64,000 nucleotides of DNA from Pirellulales bacterium (GTDB taxonomy: Bacteria; Planctomycetota; Planctomycetia; Pirellulales; UBA1268): assembly GCA_018401745.1 (NCBI GenBank), contig JAGYJY010000005.1, forward strand, positions 248,001 through 312,000. The letters run 5' to 3'. The position numbers were made by a program, and so were the translations under genes. The notes beneath the pieces are model-generated. The model was not told where the DNA came from and did not search any database. It saw only the letters and a program-made list of their open reading frames with translations. This document shows, piece after piece, positions 17,717-28,514 of this stretch; positions within the stretch are counted from its first letter, which is position 1; each line of letters begins with the position of its first letter.

Positions 17717-20029
17717 TCAGGCCAGGCCCCATCTTTTTCGCAAAAACCACTCCAGCGAGAGCAGACCCACGGTCACCAGAAGCATCGGCCATGAATCCCA
17801 GAGGCTCCAGATCCACTCTGCCTCGCTTTCGTAAACCAGCCGGCCTCTCCAGGAGTTCTTCGAAGATGGCGGCAATGTCTTCTGCCAGCTGCGGCTCTCG
17901 CCCCGTCTCCTCGGCCAGCTGCCGCATCACGAGGCCATTGGCGACGGGATTGGCCATCTCAAGATCCTGCCGAAAAACGGTGAAACGGGCTCCCCGGCTG
18001 GCCACAGGCTGGCCATCCCGAGCAGCTGTTGCCGCAATCGTCCAGTCGCCAGGCTGCGTACAGTCAGTCAGCTGCCCAGCCCAGCTCTCGCCATCGCGCA
18101 CGAGTCGCACCGGCCGCTTCGTGCCGTCGGGAGCCACGACCTCTGCCTCCACCACTGCATCTTCGATCGGTTCGCCATCCGCCTGCCGCAGCCCCGCGTT
18201 GAAGCTGAGAGGCATGCCAGCCGAGATGCGTCGCTGCGCCGGCCGCACCCACAGGGCGTCGTCGGTGATGTCGTCACGACTGGCGAGCCAGAAGATGAAC
18301 TGCCGCCAGAAGCGGCGGTGGGCTCGGTCCTCTCCTTGCATCACCCATCGCCAGGTGGAGTCGACCGCAAGGGCGGCCACTCGCCCGGTCCCATAGTTCT
18401 TCGCCACCAGCAGCGGATCACCAGCCTGCGAAACAGCCAGCGGCCGGGCGGCTGCCGCAAGCGGCCCGAGAATATTCGCCCCCTCCAGCGGCGGCAGTTC
18501 CCGCCAGGCGGCGAGGTTCTCAGCAGGCGTGTCGGCCAGCCTGAGAATCGAAATCCCTCCAAACCGCTCATCTGGCAGCATCTGCAGAGGCCCACGAAGA
18601 TGCAGGCTCTCGCGAATCGGCTCATCAAATCGCTGCCGCGACAGCGGATCACGTTCAAACGGCAAGGCCGGCTGGAGCGGTGTTGAGCCCCAGCCACCGG
18701 CCTCAAAGGCGTGTAAGCCGCCGAGAAGCCCGAGGCCTGCCCCCTGCCCCACCCGGTCGTTGATCAGGGCCAGCTGCTCCGGTGAAACCGCCGAGGAGTC
18801 AAGGTCGCCGATGAGAAACACATCGACTTCGTCAGTGAGGACATCGCTGAGATCGACGGGCCAGTCGCTGCGGTCTGAGCTATCGATCCAGCGAAACGCC
18901 ACCTGCATGTCTGGGCTCGCCGCAAGGGTGCGGCGAAGAAACCGCTGCTCCACCCGCAGCGCTCCTTCCAGATAGACCACCTGCAGCCCGCCATCGATCA
19001 CGTTGACGAAGCTGCTGACCTCGTTGTTGGTGATCACGGTCTCCCCTTCCAAGGGATCGACCACGAGCGACATCTTCCGCTCGCCGGGCTGCTCCGGTCG
19101 CCAGCTCAGCCGCACCGTCTCTTCCGCATCGGCTCCAACACTTCGTACGACGGTCCTGGCGACCTCCTCAAGCACACCGTCGGGCTCTTCGACGAGCAGC
19201 CGCACGACCACATCGCGGTCACCAAAGCCGGTCAGTCGCACTCGACCTGACACCTCGACTGTTGTCTTCACAAACACATCATCTGCCACGGAGAGCTGGA
19301 CCACTTCGGCATCACGGCCCTGACTCCCAGACCGCTGCTGCCCAAAAGCACGCTCCACAGTGGGATGCCACTCTCACCGAGCCGACGGGCGACAGTCTGG
19401 GGCGGGAGATCTCGCGGCGGATAGGCGTGCTGCGCCCCGTCGCTGAGCACAATCACGCCCGCCAGGCTCTCAAAGCTCGTCGTCTGCACGGCCTCATCCA
19501 GGGCTGTCCCCAGAGCCGTCTCCTCCGAGCCTTCCTGCTTCACCCACGCCGGATCGAGCGGGAACGGATCGTCCGCGGTCACCGGCACGCTCTCGAGCCC
19601 CCGATCAAACCGCCACAGGTGAAGCCGAAGATGCCCTTCGTCGAGGAGTTCTCGTGCCTCCGGCGCGGCAGCCTCCAGCGACGAAACAAGATATTCCCAG
19701 CGGGTCTGCCCGGCCGGCGCATCCGCCACGGTCATGCTCTCTGAGGCATCTGCCAGCACGAGCAGGTCGCCCTCCCGCTGGAGCCGCCGCTGGGCCACGA
19801 CCGTGGGGCGGAGCATGCACAGCACGATCGCCAGAAACGCGGCGACCCGCAGCCCCACCAGCCACTTCAGCCGAAAGCCTTCCACCCGTGAGCGGTCCGG
19901 CCCCACGAGCACCAGCACCGCAGCCAACCCAGCGGCAACCATGAGCACGAACCACCACGAGCCCACGGGCTCAAAGAGGAGCGTCAGGGCAGTGGAGCCA
20001 GCGGCGGTTGGGTCGGTCTCAGCGGGCAT
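17717..20029 (-). CDS. vWA/glutamine-amidotransferase-like membrane protein, two frameshifts
   Basis: This large membrane protein is of a type common in planctomycetes, found with BatA and MoxR-like genes. N-terminal hydrophobic segments precede a von Willebrand A-like domain with the MIDAS signature VLADASESMTV. The second part has Ig-like stretches and a glutaminase-like domain with LIGDLDSSAV and GLGLLGGLHAFEAGG. The C-terminus ends with a membrane helix and a basic tail, EWFLRKRWGLA. Two single-base frame changes interrupt it: one near 19328, where GSSG should continue to SQGRDAEVV, and one near 17840, where the frame moves to VYESEAEWIWSLW. I placed the end at 17717 because that restores the family C-terminus. 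The function is unknown. Confidence 0.8.
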
Positions 20030-20091
20030 TGCAGAGCTGTCAAAAACGCGGGAATCAGAAACGCCGCCGGACGCAACGACGCGATCGGGAA

Positions 20092-21428
20092 TCAGTCTTC
20101 AAAATCACCGACCTCAGCCAGTTCGGCCGCAGGCTGTCGTTTCCTGGGCCGTGCCGCAGACGGAGGCACTGCCGGCAAGGCGTCGCGGCTAGACTCGAAA
20201 TCGTCTGATGGCCGCACCGGTGGCTGACTGTCGTCTCTGCGGGCGTAAAAGCGGTTGGCCACCATCCAGTCGCCTGCCATCAGCATCGCCACGAGGATGA
20301 TCAGCCAGCCCGAGAGCTCGGTGCCCACGCGTTCGAGGGCAACCTCCCGCACGATCTCATCACCGGTGCGGGCCACCGGCGTGTCGGCACCGAACAGTTC
20401 CACGGCCTCGTCAGCCTGTAGCCGACGGCAGTCTGTGGCCGCCGACGGCAGGTTGGCACTGAATCCTCCACGAAAGCCGCCCACGTCGCCCCCTGCCAGG
20501 AGTCGGTAGTTGCCCGGCTCGCGGGTCGCAGAAACCGTCACGGTCCGCTGCTGTGGATCGATCGCGGCCGGAAACTCATCGTCGGCTGGAGTCTGCACCA
20601 CCACCGGAGCATCGAGATCGGCAGGAATCCGCAGCACCGCTGGCTGCCCGGTGATGACGTTGTGTTCCTCACGGGTGTTCATCGCATGCAGCAGCGACTC
20701 GTTGGCCAGCACCACAAACGGCCACGGCTCGAATCCGGTCGCCAGCAGGTTCCAGGTTTCGGGATCGCTCGCCGGCTGCGAAGCCGGCGTGGTGATCACC
20801 ACCACCGTCCCCTGCCCGAGCGTGTGCTCAAGCACAGCCGGGGTGCCATCGCGGTAGGCAATGATCGGCTCTGCAGGCGTCAGCATCTGCCGGGCGGCCG
20901 CAGCGTCGGCGGCCGGATTCACCACAAACTCCCAGTGGCGATAGACCGGGAAGTCTTGCCAGGGCACCGTGTCGGCCACCCGGCGGAAGACCGACAGCAT
21001 CGGATGGTCGAGCTGCCTGGGGCTGAGGAAGTTTTCACCACTCTCATCCCGCCAGATCCGGGCGAGCTCACCTCCGAGCGTCCGCCGGCTCTCGTCGGTG
21101 TTGAAGGCCTCGGGTGTGGCGGCCTGCGGTCCGAGCCAGACGACCAGCCCCCGACCGAACCGCACCCAATCGCCAAGCTCTGCCCAGGTGCGGTCATCGA
21201 GCGGCGGTGGATCGACAAGGACGATGCCGTCGTAGTCGTCCCAGGCCTGTTCGCGAAAGTCGTTGATGCCCAGCAGTGAACACTCCAGCCGACCTCGCCC
21301 ATCCCGGGCAAGGGCCGCTGGGGCAATCGCCTCAGCCACGTAGCGGCCCGTGCGATCGGCAGGCTCCGACGCCACCACGAGCACCCGGGGCGTTGCATCA
21401 ACCTCCACACTGAAATACCGCGCGAACA
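20092..21428 (-). CDS. BatA-like membrane protein, 5' end missing at junction
   Basis: This is the C-terminal part of a planctomycete protein that normally begins with a BatA-type membrane region. Recognisable homologous sequence starts at about RYFSVEVDATPRVLVVAS and contains a glutaminase-like fold (LVDPPPLDDRTWAELGDWV, GRGLVVWLGP). A membrane helix lies near the end (LSGWLIILVAMLMAGDWMV), with a basic Pro-rich tail. Upstream of about 21428 the sequence belongs to a different gene on different DNA, so the N-terminus is lost. It lies 62 bp upstream of the vWA-like gene and probably shares its operon. The apparent start at 21465 is an artefact of the join. Confidence 0.75.
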
Positions 21429-22068
21429 TTAAAGGTTCAGGATGAAAGCCAATCGAGGCCAACAATCAGTCTTGGGGTGCCATTTCAGCCCGCGGTGAAC
21501 GTGCACCATTCCCCAGCCTCATTGCTTCCTTCACCTGCCCTTCAGGAGGGCGACAGCGGCGCCATAGGCATCGATTTGGATCTGATCTGCAGGCTGGTTG
21601 CTCTGGCAGAGGGTCCTTCGCCTCAGCGGGACGGTAACAAAGTTCAGGTAACCCTCGGTTCCTGTGCGGCGAAAGTACGAAGCAGGCGCACCCGGCACCC
21701 CGATCCTGATCAGGGCACATAGTGTCAGCCAGAACATGTATGCGAAGACCTATCGCTTCAGGCTCAAAAAGACACTGGTACATCTCGATCAACTCGTCGA
21801 CATCGTCAATCCAGTTCCTGGCTCCGGCGATATCAAGAGCCCAGCGCGGTAATGCGGTAGCAGCGCTTTGGCCTGGCTCGAGGCTGACGAATCGCTCAAG
21901 GTTACCTGCCTGATTGCAGAACTCCGTGACAAAGCCGCCCCAGCTGAAATCCTGGCTTCGTTCCCATACCGCCAGGTTGACATCGTCTCGCAGAATTTCT
22001 CCCAGGCATGCGGCCCGGTTGCCGATGATGGTGACAGGGTGTGCAAGCTGGTTTTCTAGCTGGGTCAT
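21429..22068 (-). CDS. DUF1826 protein, frameshifted
   Basis: DUF1826 proteins are found mainly in proteobacteria, often near zinc-responsive genes; their role is not known. The ATG at 22068 gives MTQLENQLAHPVTIIGNRA, followed by NLAVWERSQDF and FEPEAIGLRIHVLADTMCP, matching the family. After the Cys-Pro the frame breaks at least once. Remaining family features appear in other frames: RRTGTEGYLNF, AYGAAVALLKG, and a final VHRG...RLAFILNL ending at the TAA at 21429. The composition and family do not fit the planctomycete DNA to the left, which supports a join at about 21428. Confidence 0.65.
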
Positions 22069-22235
22069 GACAGGCTCCGCGGAAGCTCGGATGCAAAAGT
22101 GGCGATATTTGTGTTGCAACGATTTGATTTGTGAAAAGCTTCGACCATGGAGGAATCGGAAGAATTGAGGGATCATCAGTGCCTTACCAGTGACGTCGGT
22201 AGAGTTGAGTACTCTGGGTTAGTTGAGTTTGTTAA

Positions 22236-22427
22236 TTAATTGGCTGTGCATTGCCACTCCCTGTTGGAGCGCTTGTGCGAGTAGTCCTGCTGCAGAATGT
22301 TGTGTTCCGGTTTTTCACGTGCGTCAGTGAGCTCCTTCTGGTAGTAGGGCTTGCCATTCTTGCAGGCCTGCAGTGGTTTGTGTCTGTAGCCGCTCGATGG
22401 TGTAGCGGTAGCCGGAGTATCCGCCAT
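22236..22427 (-). CDS. Small hypothetical protein
   Basis: This open frame of 63 residues begins MADTPATATPSSGYRHKPLQ and continues into the hydrophilic CKNGKPYYQKELTDAREK. I do not recognise the family. It lies between the DUF1826 gene and the solute-binding fragment. Competing frames on both strands are also open, and the region is rich in frame errors. It may be the tail of a longer broken gene. No ribosome-binding site decides the start. Confidence 0.3.
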   Translation of the reverse strand: MADTPATATPSSGYRHKPLQACKNGKPYYQKELTDAREKPEHNILQQDYSHKRSNREWQCTAN

Positions 22428-22445
22428 TGCTGTGGCAGTCGGATC

Positions 22446-22990
22446 AGGCACCTGGCCAACTAATTGGTGCCGTACCTGCGTTTCTGCGAGAGATTGTGGC
22501 GCCGCTGGGTGTTGATGTTGAGGTCCGTGACAAGGGCTCCTGGGCTCGGGTTCAGCGCCTGGCGCAGCTGGGTGAGATCGACCTGGTGGCGGGTGCTGCA
22601 TGGCCTCCGAGGACATCGGGTACATGGATATTATGGCCTCGATGATGCACCTGCCCACCAATGTCTGGGTGCCGAAAGACCGGCCGTTCGTTTACCGCCA
22701 TTGGCCGGATCTTAAAGGCAAGCGAGTGGCACACTGATTAACAATAGTTTTGGTCAGCGTTTTGACCAGTACGCTGTTGAGAACCTGATGATTCGATGGG
22801 GTGCGTTCCATCGATCAGTCGTTTCTGATGGCGTTGGCCGGCCGGGTAGATTATGTGCTGTACGAACATTCTAGGGGACGGGTGAAACTCCGGGCGTTTG
22901 GAGACGCTGCCGATCAGTTCGATCGTGCTACGGACCCACCTGTTAGCAGGAAGGGCTGTTCTTTGCGTTTCCGAAGCGATCATCCTGCAA
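22446..22990 (+). pseudogene. Substrate-binding domain (extracellular family 3-like), fragment with frameshifts
   Basis: Pieces in three frames join into a periplasmic amino-acid-type binding protein (SBP_bac_3 fold). They are: FLREIVAPLGVDVEVRDKGS; LGEIDLVAGA; DIGYMDIMASMMHLPTNVWV; DRPFVYRHWPDLKGKRV; NNSFGQRFDQYAVENLMIRW; RSIDQSFLMALAGRVDYVLY; and a final FFAFPKRSSC. Such proteins capture small solutes or serve as sensor modules. The N-terminus and signal peptide are not visible, and the C-terminus stops near 22990 where phage sequence begins. At least three frame breaks occur. Whether this was a free binding protein or a sensor domain cannot be told. Confidence 0.55.
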
Positions 22991-23044
22991 ACGTTGCGGG
23001 GCGGCAGGAGGCTCGAGGTCGATGCCTGGTCGTAGGGTTGGGGG

Positions 23045-23356
23045 ATGCCCGCCAAGAAACCTGTGAGGAAGCCGGCGCCGCGGAAGCGTGCGGTGAAGCC
23101 GCCGCCACCGAGCAATCGTGGTGCGGTCAGCGCAACCCTCGAGCGTCTCAATGCGGATCCGGCGTCGGATGCGTTGGCGCAGTTGGCGTTGACGTTGGCG
23201 GATCAGTTGGATGCGGGTGCTGGGATGGCGACGGCTGCGATCAGCCGGGAGTTGCGGGCGACGTTGTCGGAGTTGGCGGAGTCGGGTGGTGATGTAGATG
23301 AGCTTGACGTCTTCCTTGCCGGGTTGTCTGCCCAGGTGGTCGACCGCCAGGACTGA
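23045..23356 (+). CDS. Phage terminase small subunit
   Basis: This 103-residue protein starts MPAKKPVRKPAPRKRAVKPP, a basic disordered tail, followed by a helical part (LALTLADQLDAGAGMATAAI) typical of small terminase subunits in actinobacteriophages. TerS recognises the packaging site on concatemeric phage DNA and recruits TerL. Its 3' end overlaps the proposed start of the TerL gene. It is the first phage gene after the junction near 23,000. The HNH endonuclease that usually precedes TerS is found at the far end of the phage region. Confidence 0.8.
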   Translation: MPAKKPVRKPAPRKRAVKPPPPSNRGAVSATLERLNADPASDALAQLALTLADQLDAGAGMATAAISRELRATLSELAESGGDVDELDVFLAGLSAQVVDRQD

Positions 23357-24747
23357 TCGGCCTACCCGGGGCCGTGAGGTTGCTGCGATTGCGGAGCAGC
23401 TGGGTACACCGTTGATGCCGTGGCAGCAGCATGTGGTTGATGTGGCTTTGGAAACGCATCCTGATTCGGGCCGGCTGGTGTACCGGGAGGTGCGGCTGAC
23501 AGTTCCACGCCAGTCGGGAAAGACCACGTTGATGTTGGCGATCATGTTGCATCGGTGCCTGTTGATGGGTGATGGGCAGCGGGTTGGGTATACGGCGCAG
23601 ACGGGGCAGGCGGCCCGGTTGAAGTTCACTGATGATCATGTGCCGGTGGTGGTGGGCAGCATTTTTGGGCGGCAGGCCCAGGTGCGGCGCAGCAATGGCA
23701 GTGAGGCGATCCGGTGGAATAACGGGAGTTTGTGGTCGGTGTTGGCGACGACGGAGACGGCCGGTCATGGTTCGCAGTTGGATTTGGCGATTATTGATGA
23801 GGCGTTCGCCCAGCCGAACGACCGTTTGGAGCAGGGTTTCAAACCTGCGATGGTGACCAGGCCGCAACCGCAACTGTGGGTGGTGTCCACCGCTGGTGAT
23901 GTGTCGTCGAATTATTTGAACGCCAAGATTGATGATGGTCGTGAACGTGTCGACCGTGGCCTCACCGAAGGCGTCGCCTACTTTGAGTGGTCTGCGGAGC
24001 AGGGTGCCGATCCGGCTGATGAGCAGGTGTGGGCTGGGTGCATGCCGGCGTTGGGTCACACCATCGGGGTTGAAGCAATCCGAGCCGACTTTGAGTCGAT
24101 GCGTCTGGTGGAGTTCCGCAGGGCCTATTTGAATCAGCGGCAGGATCGGCATGCGATTGAGCCGTGGCAGGTTGTCCCGGAGGACACCTGGTCGGGGCTG
24201 GTGGATTTGCGGTCACGGATTGTGGATGTGCCGGTGTTGGCGTTGGATGTGACGCCGGATCGTGGGATGGCGGCGGTGGGTGCGGCCGGGCATCGTGAGG
24301 ACGGCCGGCTGCACGTCGAGGTCGTTGAGCATCGTGAGGGCACCGCCTGGGTGGTGGATTGGTTCAAAGCCAGGGCAGGGCAGTACGGGCCGGTGGTGGT
24401 TGATCCGGCCGGGCCGGCCGGCCCGTTGGTGGCGTTGCTGGTTGAGGCTGGGTGTTGAGGTGCGCACGGTGATTGGCCGGTGGCATGCGCATGCGTGCGG
24501 CCAGCTGTTTGATGCTGCGGTGACCGATCGGCTCCGCCATTTGGATCAGGTGCCGTTGAACGTGGCGTTGTCCGGTGCGAGCCAACGCAGGTTTGGTGAG
24601 TTGTGGTTGTGGGCCCGGAAGGATTTGACGACTGATGTTTGTCCGTTGGTGGCGGTGACGTTGGCGTTGGGTGGTGTGTTTGATCGTGTGGCTGAGGAGG
24701 CGCCACCGGTTGTGGTGCGTGTTGTGAATCTGGCCGATCTGGACTGA
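23298..24747 (+). CDS. Phage terminase large subunit (one frameshift)
   Basis: TerL is the ATPase motor and nuclease that packages DNA into the prohead. The ATPase domain has the Walker A-like VPRQSGKTTLMLAI near residue 70 and Walker B LDLAIIDEAFAQ. The RNase H-like nuclease follows, with its first acidic residue in VLALDVTPDRGMA and another in VVVDPAGPAG. Near 24452 a GGG run carries one G too many: LLVEAG should continue VEVRTVIGRWHAHACGQL in the next frame. Joined, the protein is about 482 residues, normal for this class. The ATG at 23298 is the first plausible start; true initiation may be slightly downstream. Confidence 0.93.
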
Positions 24748-24911
24748 TGGAGGGTGTTGTGGTAGCGGAGATCTTGCAGGTGTGTGGCCTAATCTTGATT
24801 GTTGTTGCGGCGTGCGTTGTGTGGCTGCCGTTGGGCCTGTTCGTGGCGGGGGTTTCTCTGCTGGGTGCGGGTGTGTTGATGGACCCGAGAGCGAGGCTGA
24901 AAAGCAGATGA
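24747..24911 (+). CDS. Small membrane protein between terminase and portal
   Basis: This 54-residue protein begins with an ATG that overlaps the TerL stop (TGATG). Almost all of it is hydrophobic, from ILQVCGLILIVVAACVVWLP to a second apolar stretch, ending in a short basic tail DPRARLKSR. That predicts one or two membrane helices. Many actinobacteriophages have a similar tiny membrane gene here; its function is unknown. The stop overlaps the portal start (ATGA). Confidence 0.65.
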   Translation: MEGVVVAEILQVCGLILIVVAACVVWLPLGLFVAGVSLLGAGVLMDPRARLKSR

Positions 24912-26055
24912 TTGGTCGGCTTCTGGAAATGCGCACTGCGGGTGAGGAGCGTGCTGTGCGTGACCCGAAGTGGGGTCGCTGGGGTGCCGGCAACGAGCTC
25001 ATCCCGTCGATCAGCGCACCGTCAACCGAAGCTTCAATGGGTTTGCTGTGCGTGTACGGCTGTGTGCAGCTGATCAGCTGACAGCATCGCCACCCTGCCG
25101 ATCGATGTGTTGGATGGGCGTGACCCGGTGACGGCACCGGCATGGTTGGGTGACCAGGCGGCCACCGACCGTGTTGATCTGTTCGGTTCGATGTTGAGTT
25201 CGTTGCTGCTCGAGGGCAATGCGATCGCTGCGATCGGCCGCAACGAGCGTGGCCAGGTTGTGACCGTTGATGTGTTGGATCCTCGCCGGGTGATCGTTGA
25301 GGCTGACGGGCCTGACAGTTTCACCTTCAAGATCGACCATGTGGTGTTCCCTGGTGAGATGCTGATGATCCGTGGGCTGATGATGCCTGGTCGGATTCGG
25401 GGTGTCAGCCCGGTTGAGATGGCCCGCCAGTCAATCGGGATGGGGTTGGGTGCGCAGGATCAGGCTGCACGGTTCTACACACAAGGTGCGATTACCCCTG
25501 GGGTGATCCATTCGAAGTCCGATCTGTCGGTTGAGCAGATGCGTGAGATTCGGGACCAGTGGTTGGCGTCGCACGGTGGCACGTCGAAGTCGCATTTGCC
25601 GGTGGTGTTGACCGGTGACACCAGCTGGCAGTCGATCAGCATGACGGCCGAGCAGGCACAGTTTCTGGATTCCCGCAAGTATTCGGACAGTCAGATCGCC
25701 GGCCAGATGTTCCTGATCGATCCATCAATGATCGGCATCGCTTTGAGCGGCACCACCCTGACCTACCAGAACCTCGAGCAGCGTGGCCACCATCTGGTTC
25801 GCCACAGTTTGTTGCGGTGGATTGTGCGGTTGGAGCGGGGCCTGTCACGTCTGCTGCCTGACGGGCAGATGTTGAAGTTCAACGTGAACGGTTTGATGCG
25901 TGGCGATCTTGAACAGCCGGTATGCCAGCTACGAAACGGCCGCCCGAATCAACGGGCTGCTCGGCGCACCCTTGCTGTCTGTACAGGAGATGCGTGACCT
26001 TGAGGATTTGGGTCCGATGATTGACACCGGCCTTGCGCCGAACCAGGAGGCGTGA
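24908..26055 (+). CDS. Phage portal protein (HK97 type), two frameshifts
   Basis: The portal is a dodecameric ring at one vertex of the head through which DNA enters and leaves. The N-terminal piece starts MIGRLLEMRTAGEERAVRDP. An extra T near 25076 moves the frame, which resumes as IATLPIDVLDGRDPVTAPAW. The body is well conserved: SSLLLEGNAIAAIGRNERG, GVSPVEMARQSIGMGLGAQD and SGTTLTYQNLEQRGHHLVRH. A further single-base change near 25913 leads to the true C-terminus, RYASYETAARINGLLGAPLL to GLAPNQEA. The joined length is about 380 residues, typical for the family. Confidence 0.92.
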
Positions 26056-26056
26056 C

Positions 26057-27047
26057 GTGCCGTATTTCGTAAGCAACGAGCAGGACGATTGTGCCGGCTG
26101 GGCAACAATCAAGATTGATGCTGACGGCACCATCGAAACGATCGGTTGCCATGAGGAGATGAATGATGCGGTCGCACAGATGATCGCAGTGTCGCTTGAT
26201 GAGGGCATGGAGCCCGGCGGCGAATACAACGGTGCCACCCGAATTGGAGATGTTCAGACGATGAAACGTGCAGAGCTGGCCAACATTCGGGAGGTGCGGC
26301 AGTACGGCATTTCCGACATTGAGGTCCGCAAACATTACGACGAAGAGGAGCACACCGAGACGATCACGTTCCGTGGGTACGCCTCGGTGTTCGGCAACGA
26401 CTACGAGGTGCACGATGCGTTCGGTTCGTTCACCGAACGGATCGCCCCTGGTGCGTTTACCCGCACGTTGGCCGACAACCCTGATGTGATGCTGCTGGTC
26501 AACCATCAGGGGTTGCCGTTGGCCCGCACGAAGTCGGCGACGTTGCGTCTGATGCAGGACAATGTTGGGTCTGCGTGTTGAAGCGCAGCTTGACGGCAAT
26601 GATCCTGATGTGCGTGCGATCATGCCGAAGATGTTGCGTGGCGACCTGGACGAAATGTCGTTTGCCTTCCGGGTGAACGATCAGGTGTGGGCAAACGATT
26701 TCACCGACCGGACCATCACCGAAGTCAACCTGTCTCGGGGTGATGTGTCGGTTGTCAGTTTCGGTGCCAACCCGGCGACGGTGGCGGCGTTGCGTGCAGC
26801 GCTGGCCGACGAGGACGTCCGTGCCCAACTGTTCGCAGAACTCGAAGGCAGGGTGCTGACCACCGCTGATGTCAACCCTGCCGAGCCCGAGCCCGAGCCT
26901 GTCATCGAGGTCGTTGAGCCCGAGCTCGTCGACGTCGAGGTCGCCGAGCTCGTCGACGTCAACGTCGATGAGGTGAGGCAGCAGGGTTCGGCGCATCCGA
27001 TGTCGTATTATCAGTCCTTGTTGGTGGACAGGCGACTGTCTGCCTAA
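26057..27047 (+). CDS. Prohead protease (HK97 family) with N-terminal extra domain, one frameshift
   Basis: This protease trims scaffold and capsid proteins during head maturation. The GTG start at 26057 gives MPYFVSNEQDDCAGWATIKI, a small domain with GCHEEMNDAVAQMIAVSLDE that is often fused to protease or capsid proteins in actinobacteriophages. The protease domain follows: TFRGYASVFGNDYEVHDAFG, FTERIAPGAFTRTL and VMLLVNHQGLPLARTK. An extra G near 26567 shifts the frame, which resumes GLRVEAQLDGNDPDVRAIMP. DEMSFAFRV then carries the conserved Ser. The C-terminus has an acidic EPEPEPVIEVVEPELVDVEV stretch, perhaps a scaffold-like part. Confidence 0.88.
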
Positions 27048-27131
27048 CGGTTGTAGCAATGCCTGCTCGTCGCTGACCCGGCTCAACAGCTCGGCCATAC
27101 CGGCAGGTTCCCAAACAGACGCCACGTCTAC

Positions 27132-28397
27132 ATGGAGAACCTTCCGATGAACGAATACATTGAGCAGCTCGTTGAGGCCCGCAACAAGGCGTGGCACCAG
27201 GCCAAGGATCTGATGGGTCTGGCCACCTCGGAAAAGCGTGAGCTTGACTCTGAGGAGTCCGCCCAGCTGGACCGCATCTTCGCTGACATGGATGCGAAGG
27301 ACGCTGAAATCAAGGGTCTGTCAGCTCGGGTCCAGTCGGCCCGTGAGTCCGACATCGCCCGGGAAGCGTTCGCCGATCTGGTGCGCCCTTCGGAGCCGGC
27401 CGTTTCGGTCGACCCGGTTGAAGCGTTCCTGCGTGGGCAGAGCGGTGCACGTTCGATCGACATTGACATCCGCAAGGCTGCCGCTGAGAAGCGTGCCATC
27501 CGTGCCGGTGCCACTGGCCGTGAACTTCGTGACCTGACCGTGGGTGTGGCCGGCGCCGGTGGCAACACCGTCCCGACCTCGTTCGAGCGTGCCCTGTACG
27601 ACTTCCTTGAGAACGTGTCGGGTGTCCGTCAGGTCGCAACGGTCATCACCACCACCGGTGGTGAGAACCTTGACCTTCCCCTGGTTGCTTCGCACGGCAC
27701 GGCCGCCATCGTCGGTGAAGGCACCGCCCTTGCCGAGGTCGATCCGAGCTTTGCCAAGATCACCCTTGGTGCCTGGAAGTTCGGGCAGCTCCTCCAGATG
27801 AGCTCCGAGCTCGTTCAGGATTCGGGTGTTGACATCGTCGGGTTCGCTGCGGCCGATCTTGGTCGGGCGCTGGGTCGGGCATCGGGTGCGGCTTACGCCA
27901 CCGGTTCCGGCACCAACGCACCGCAGGGTGTTATGACCAGCGTTGGAACTGCCCTGACGGGCGGCACCGGTGTCGCTGGCGTGCCATCGATTCAGAACCT
28001 GACCGATACGGTGTATTCGCTCGGTGACCCCGGTTACCGTCAGAACGCTTCATGGTTGATGCGTGATGCGACTGCCGGCAAGATCCGCAACCTCACCAAC
28101 ACCAGCGGTGACTTCCTGTGGCAGCCCGCTGTCCAGGCCGGTCAGCCTGACCGTCTGCTCGGCTTCCCTGTCGTCATCGATCCGTTCGTGGCTGCAACCG
28201 GGACCGCTGCACTGAGCGTGGCGTTCGGTGACTTCGCTGCCGGGTACGTCATCCGTGACGCCGGTTCGATCCGTCTGGAAACCAGCAACGAGTTTGCTTT
28301 CTCGCAGGATCTCATCACCCATCGGGCGATCCTCCGCACCGATGCGGATGTCCGTGACCAGAACGCCATCAAGGCGTTCCGGGGCGGCACCGCCTGA
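27132..28397 (+). CDS. Major capsid protein (HK97 fold)
   Basis: This 421-residue structural protein forms the icosahedral head. The first about 110 residues are a charged coiled coil (delta domain), removed during maturation. The HK97 core begins near DLTVGVAGAGGNTVPTSFER and includes VATVITTTGGENLDLPLVAS, GAWKFGQLLQMSSELVQDSG and YATGSGTNAPQGVMTSVGTA, the pattern of the phage capsid family. The start may be 27132 or the ATG at 27147 (MNEYIEQLVEARN). It follows the protease, as in other HK97-like phages, and the frame is intact. Confidence 0.96.
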   Translation: MENLPMNEYIEQLVEARNKAWHQAKDLMGLATSEKRELDSEESAQLDRIFADMDAKDAEIKGLSARVQSARESDIAREAFADLVRPSEPAVSVDPVEAFLRGQSGARSIDIDIRKAAAEKRAIRAGATGRELRDLTVGVAGAGGNTVPTSFERALYDFLENVSGVRQVATVITTTGGENLDLPLVASHGTAAIVGEGTALAEVDPSFAKITLGAWKFGQLLQMSSELVQDSGVDIVGFAAADLGRALGRASGAAYATGSGTNAPQGVMTSVGTALTGGTGVAGVPSIQNLTDTVYSLGDPGYRQNASWLMRDATAGKIRNLTNTSGDFLWQPAVQAGQPDRLLGFPVVIDPFVAATGTAALSVAFGDFAAGYVIRDAGSIRLETSNEFAFSQDLITHRAILRTDADVRDQNAIKAFRGGTA

Positions 28398-28514
28398 TAG
28401 TTCCCCCAGGGCCACCGCCTCGAGCGGTGGAGTGCTGGCTCGGTCGGTTTGTGTGGCGGCCGACCGGGTCAGCAGTCCCGTCTAGCCACAACCACCGCCA
28501 CACAGGAGCCACTC

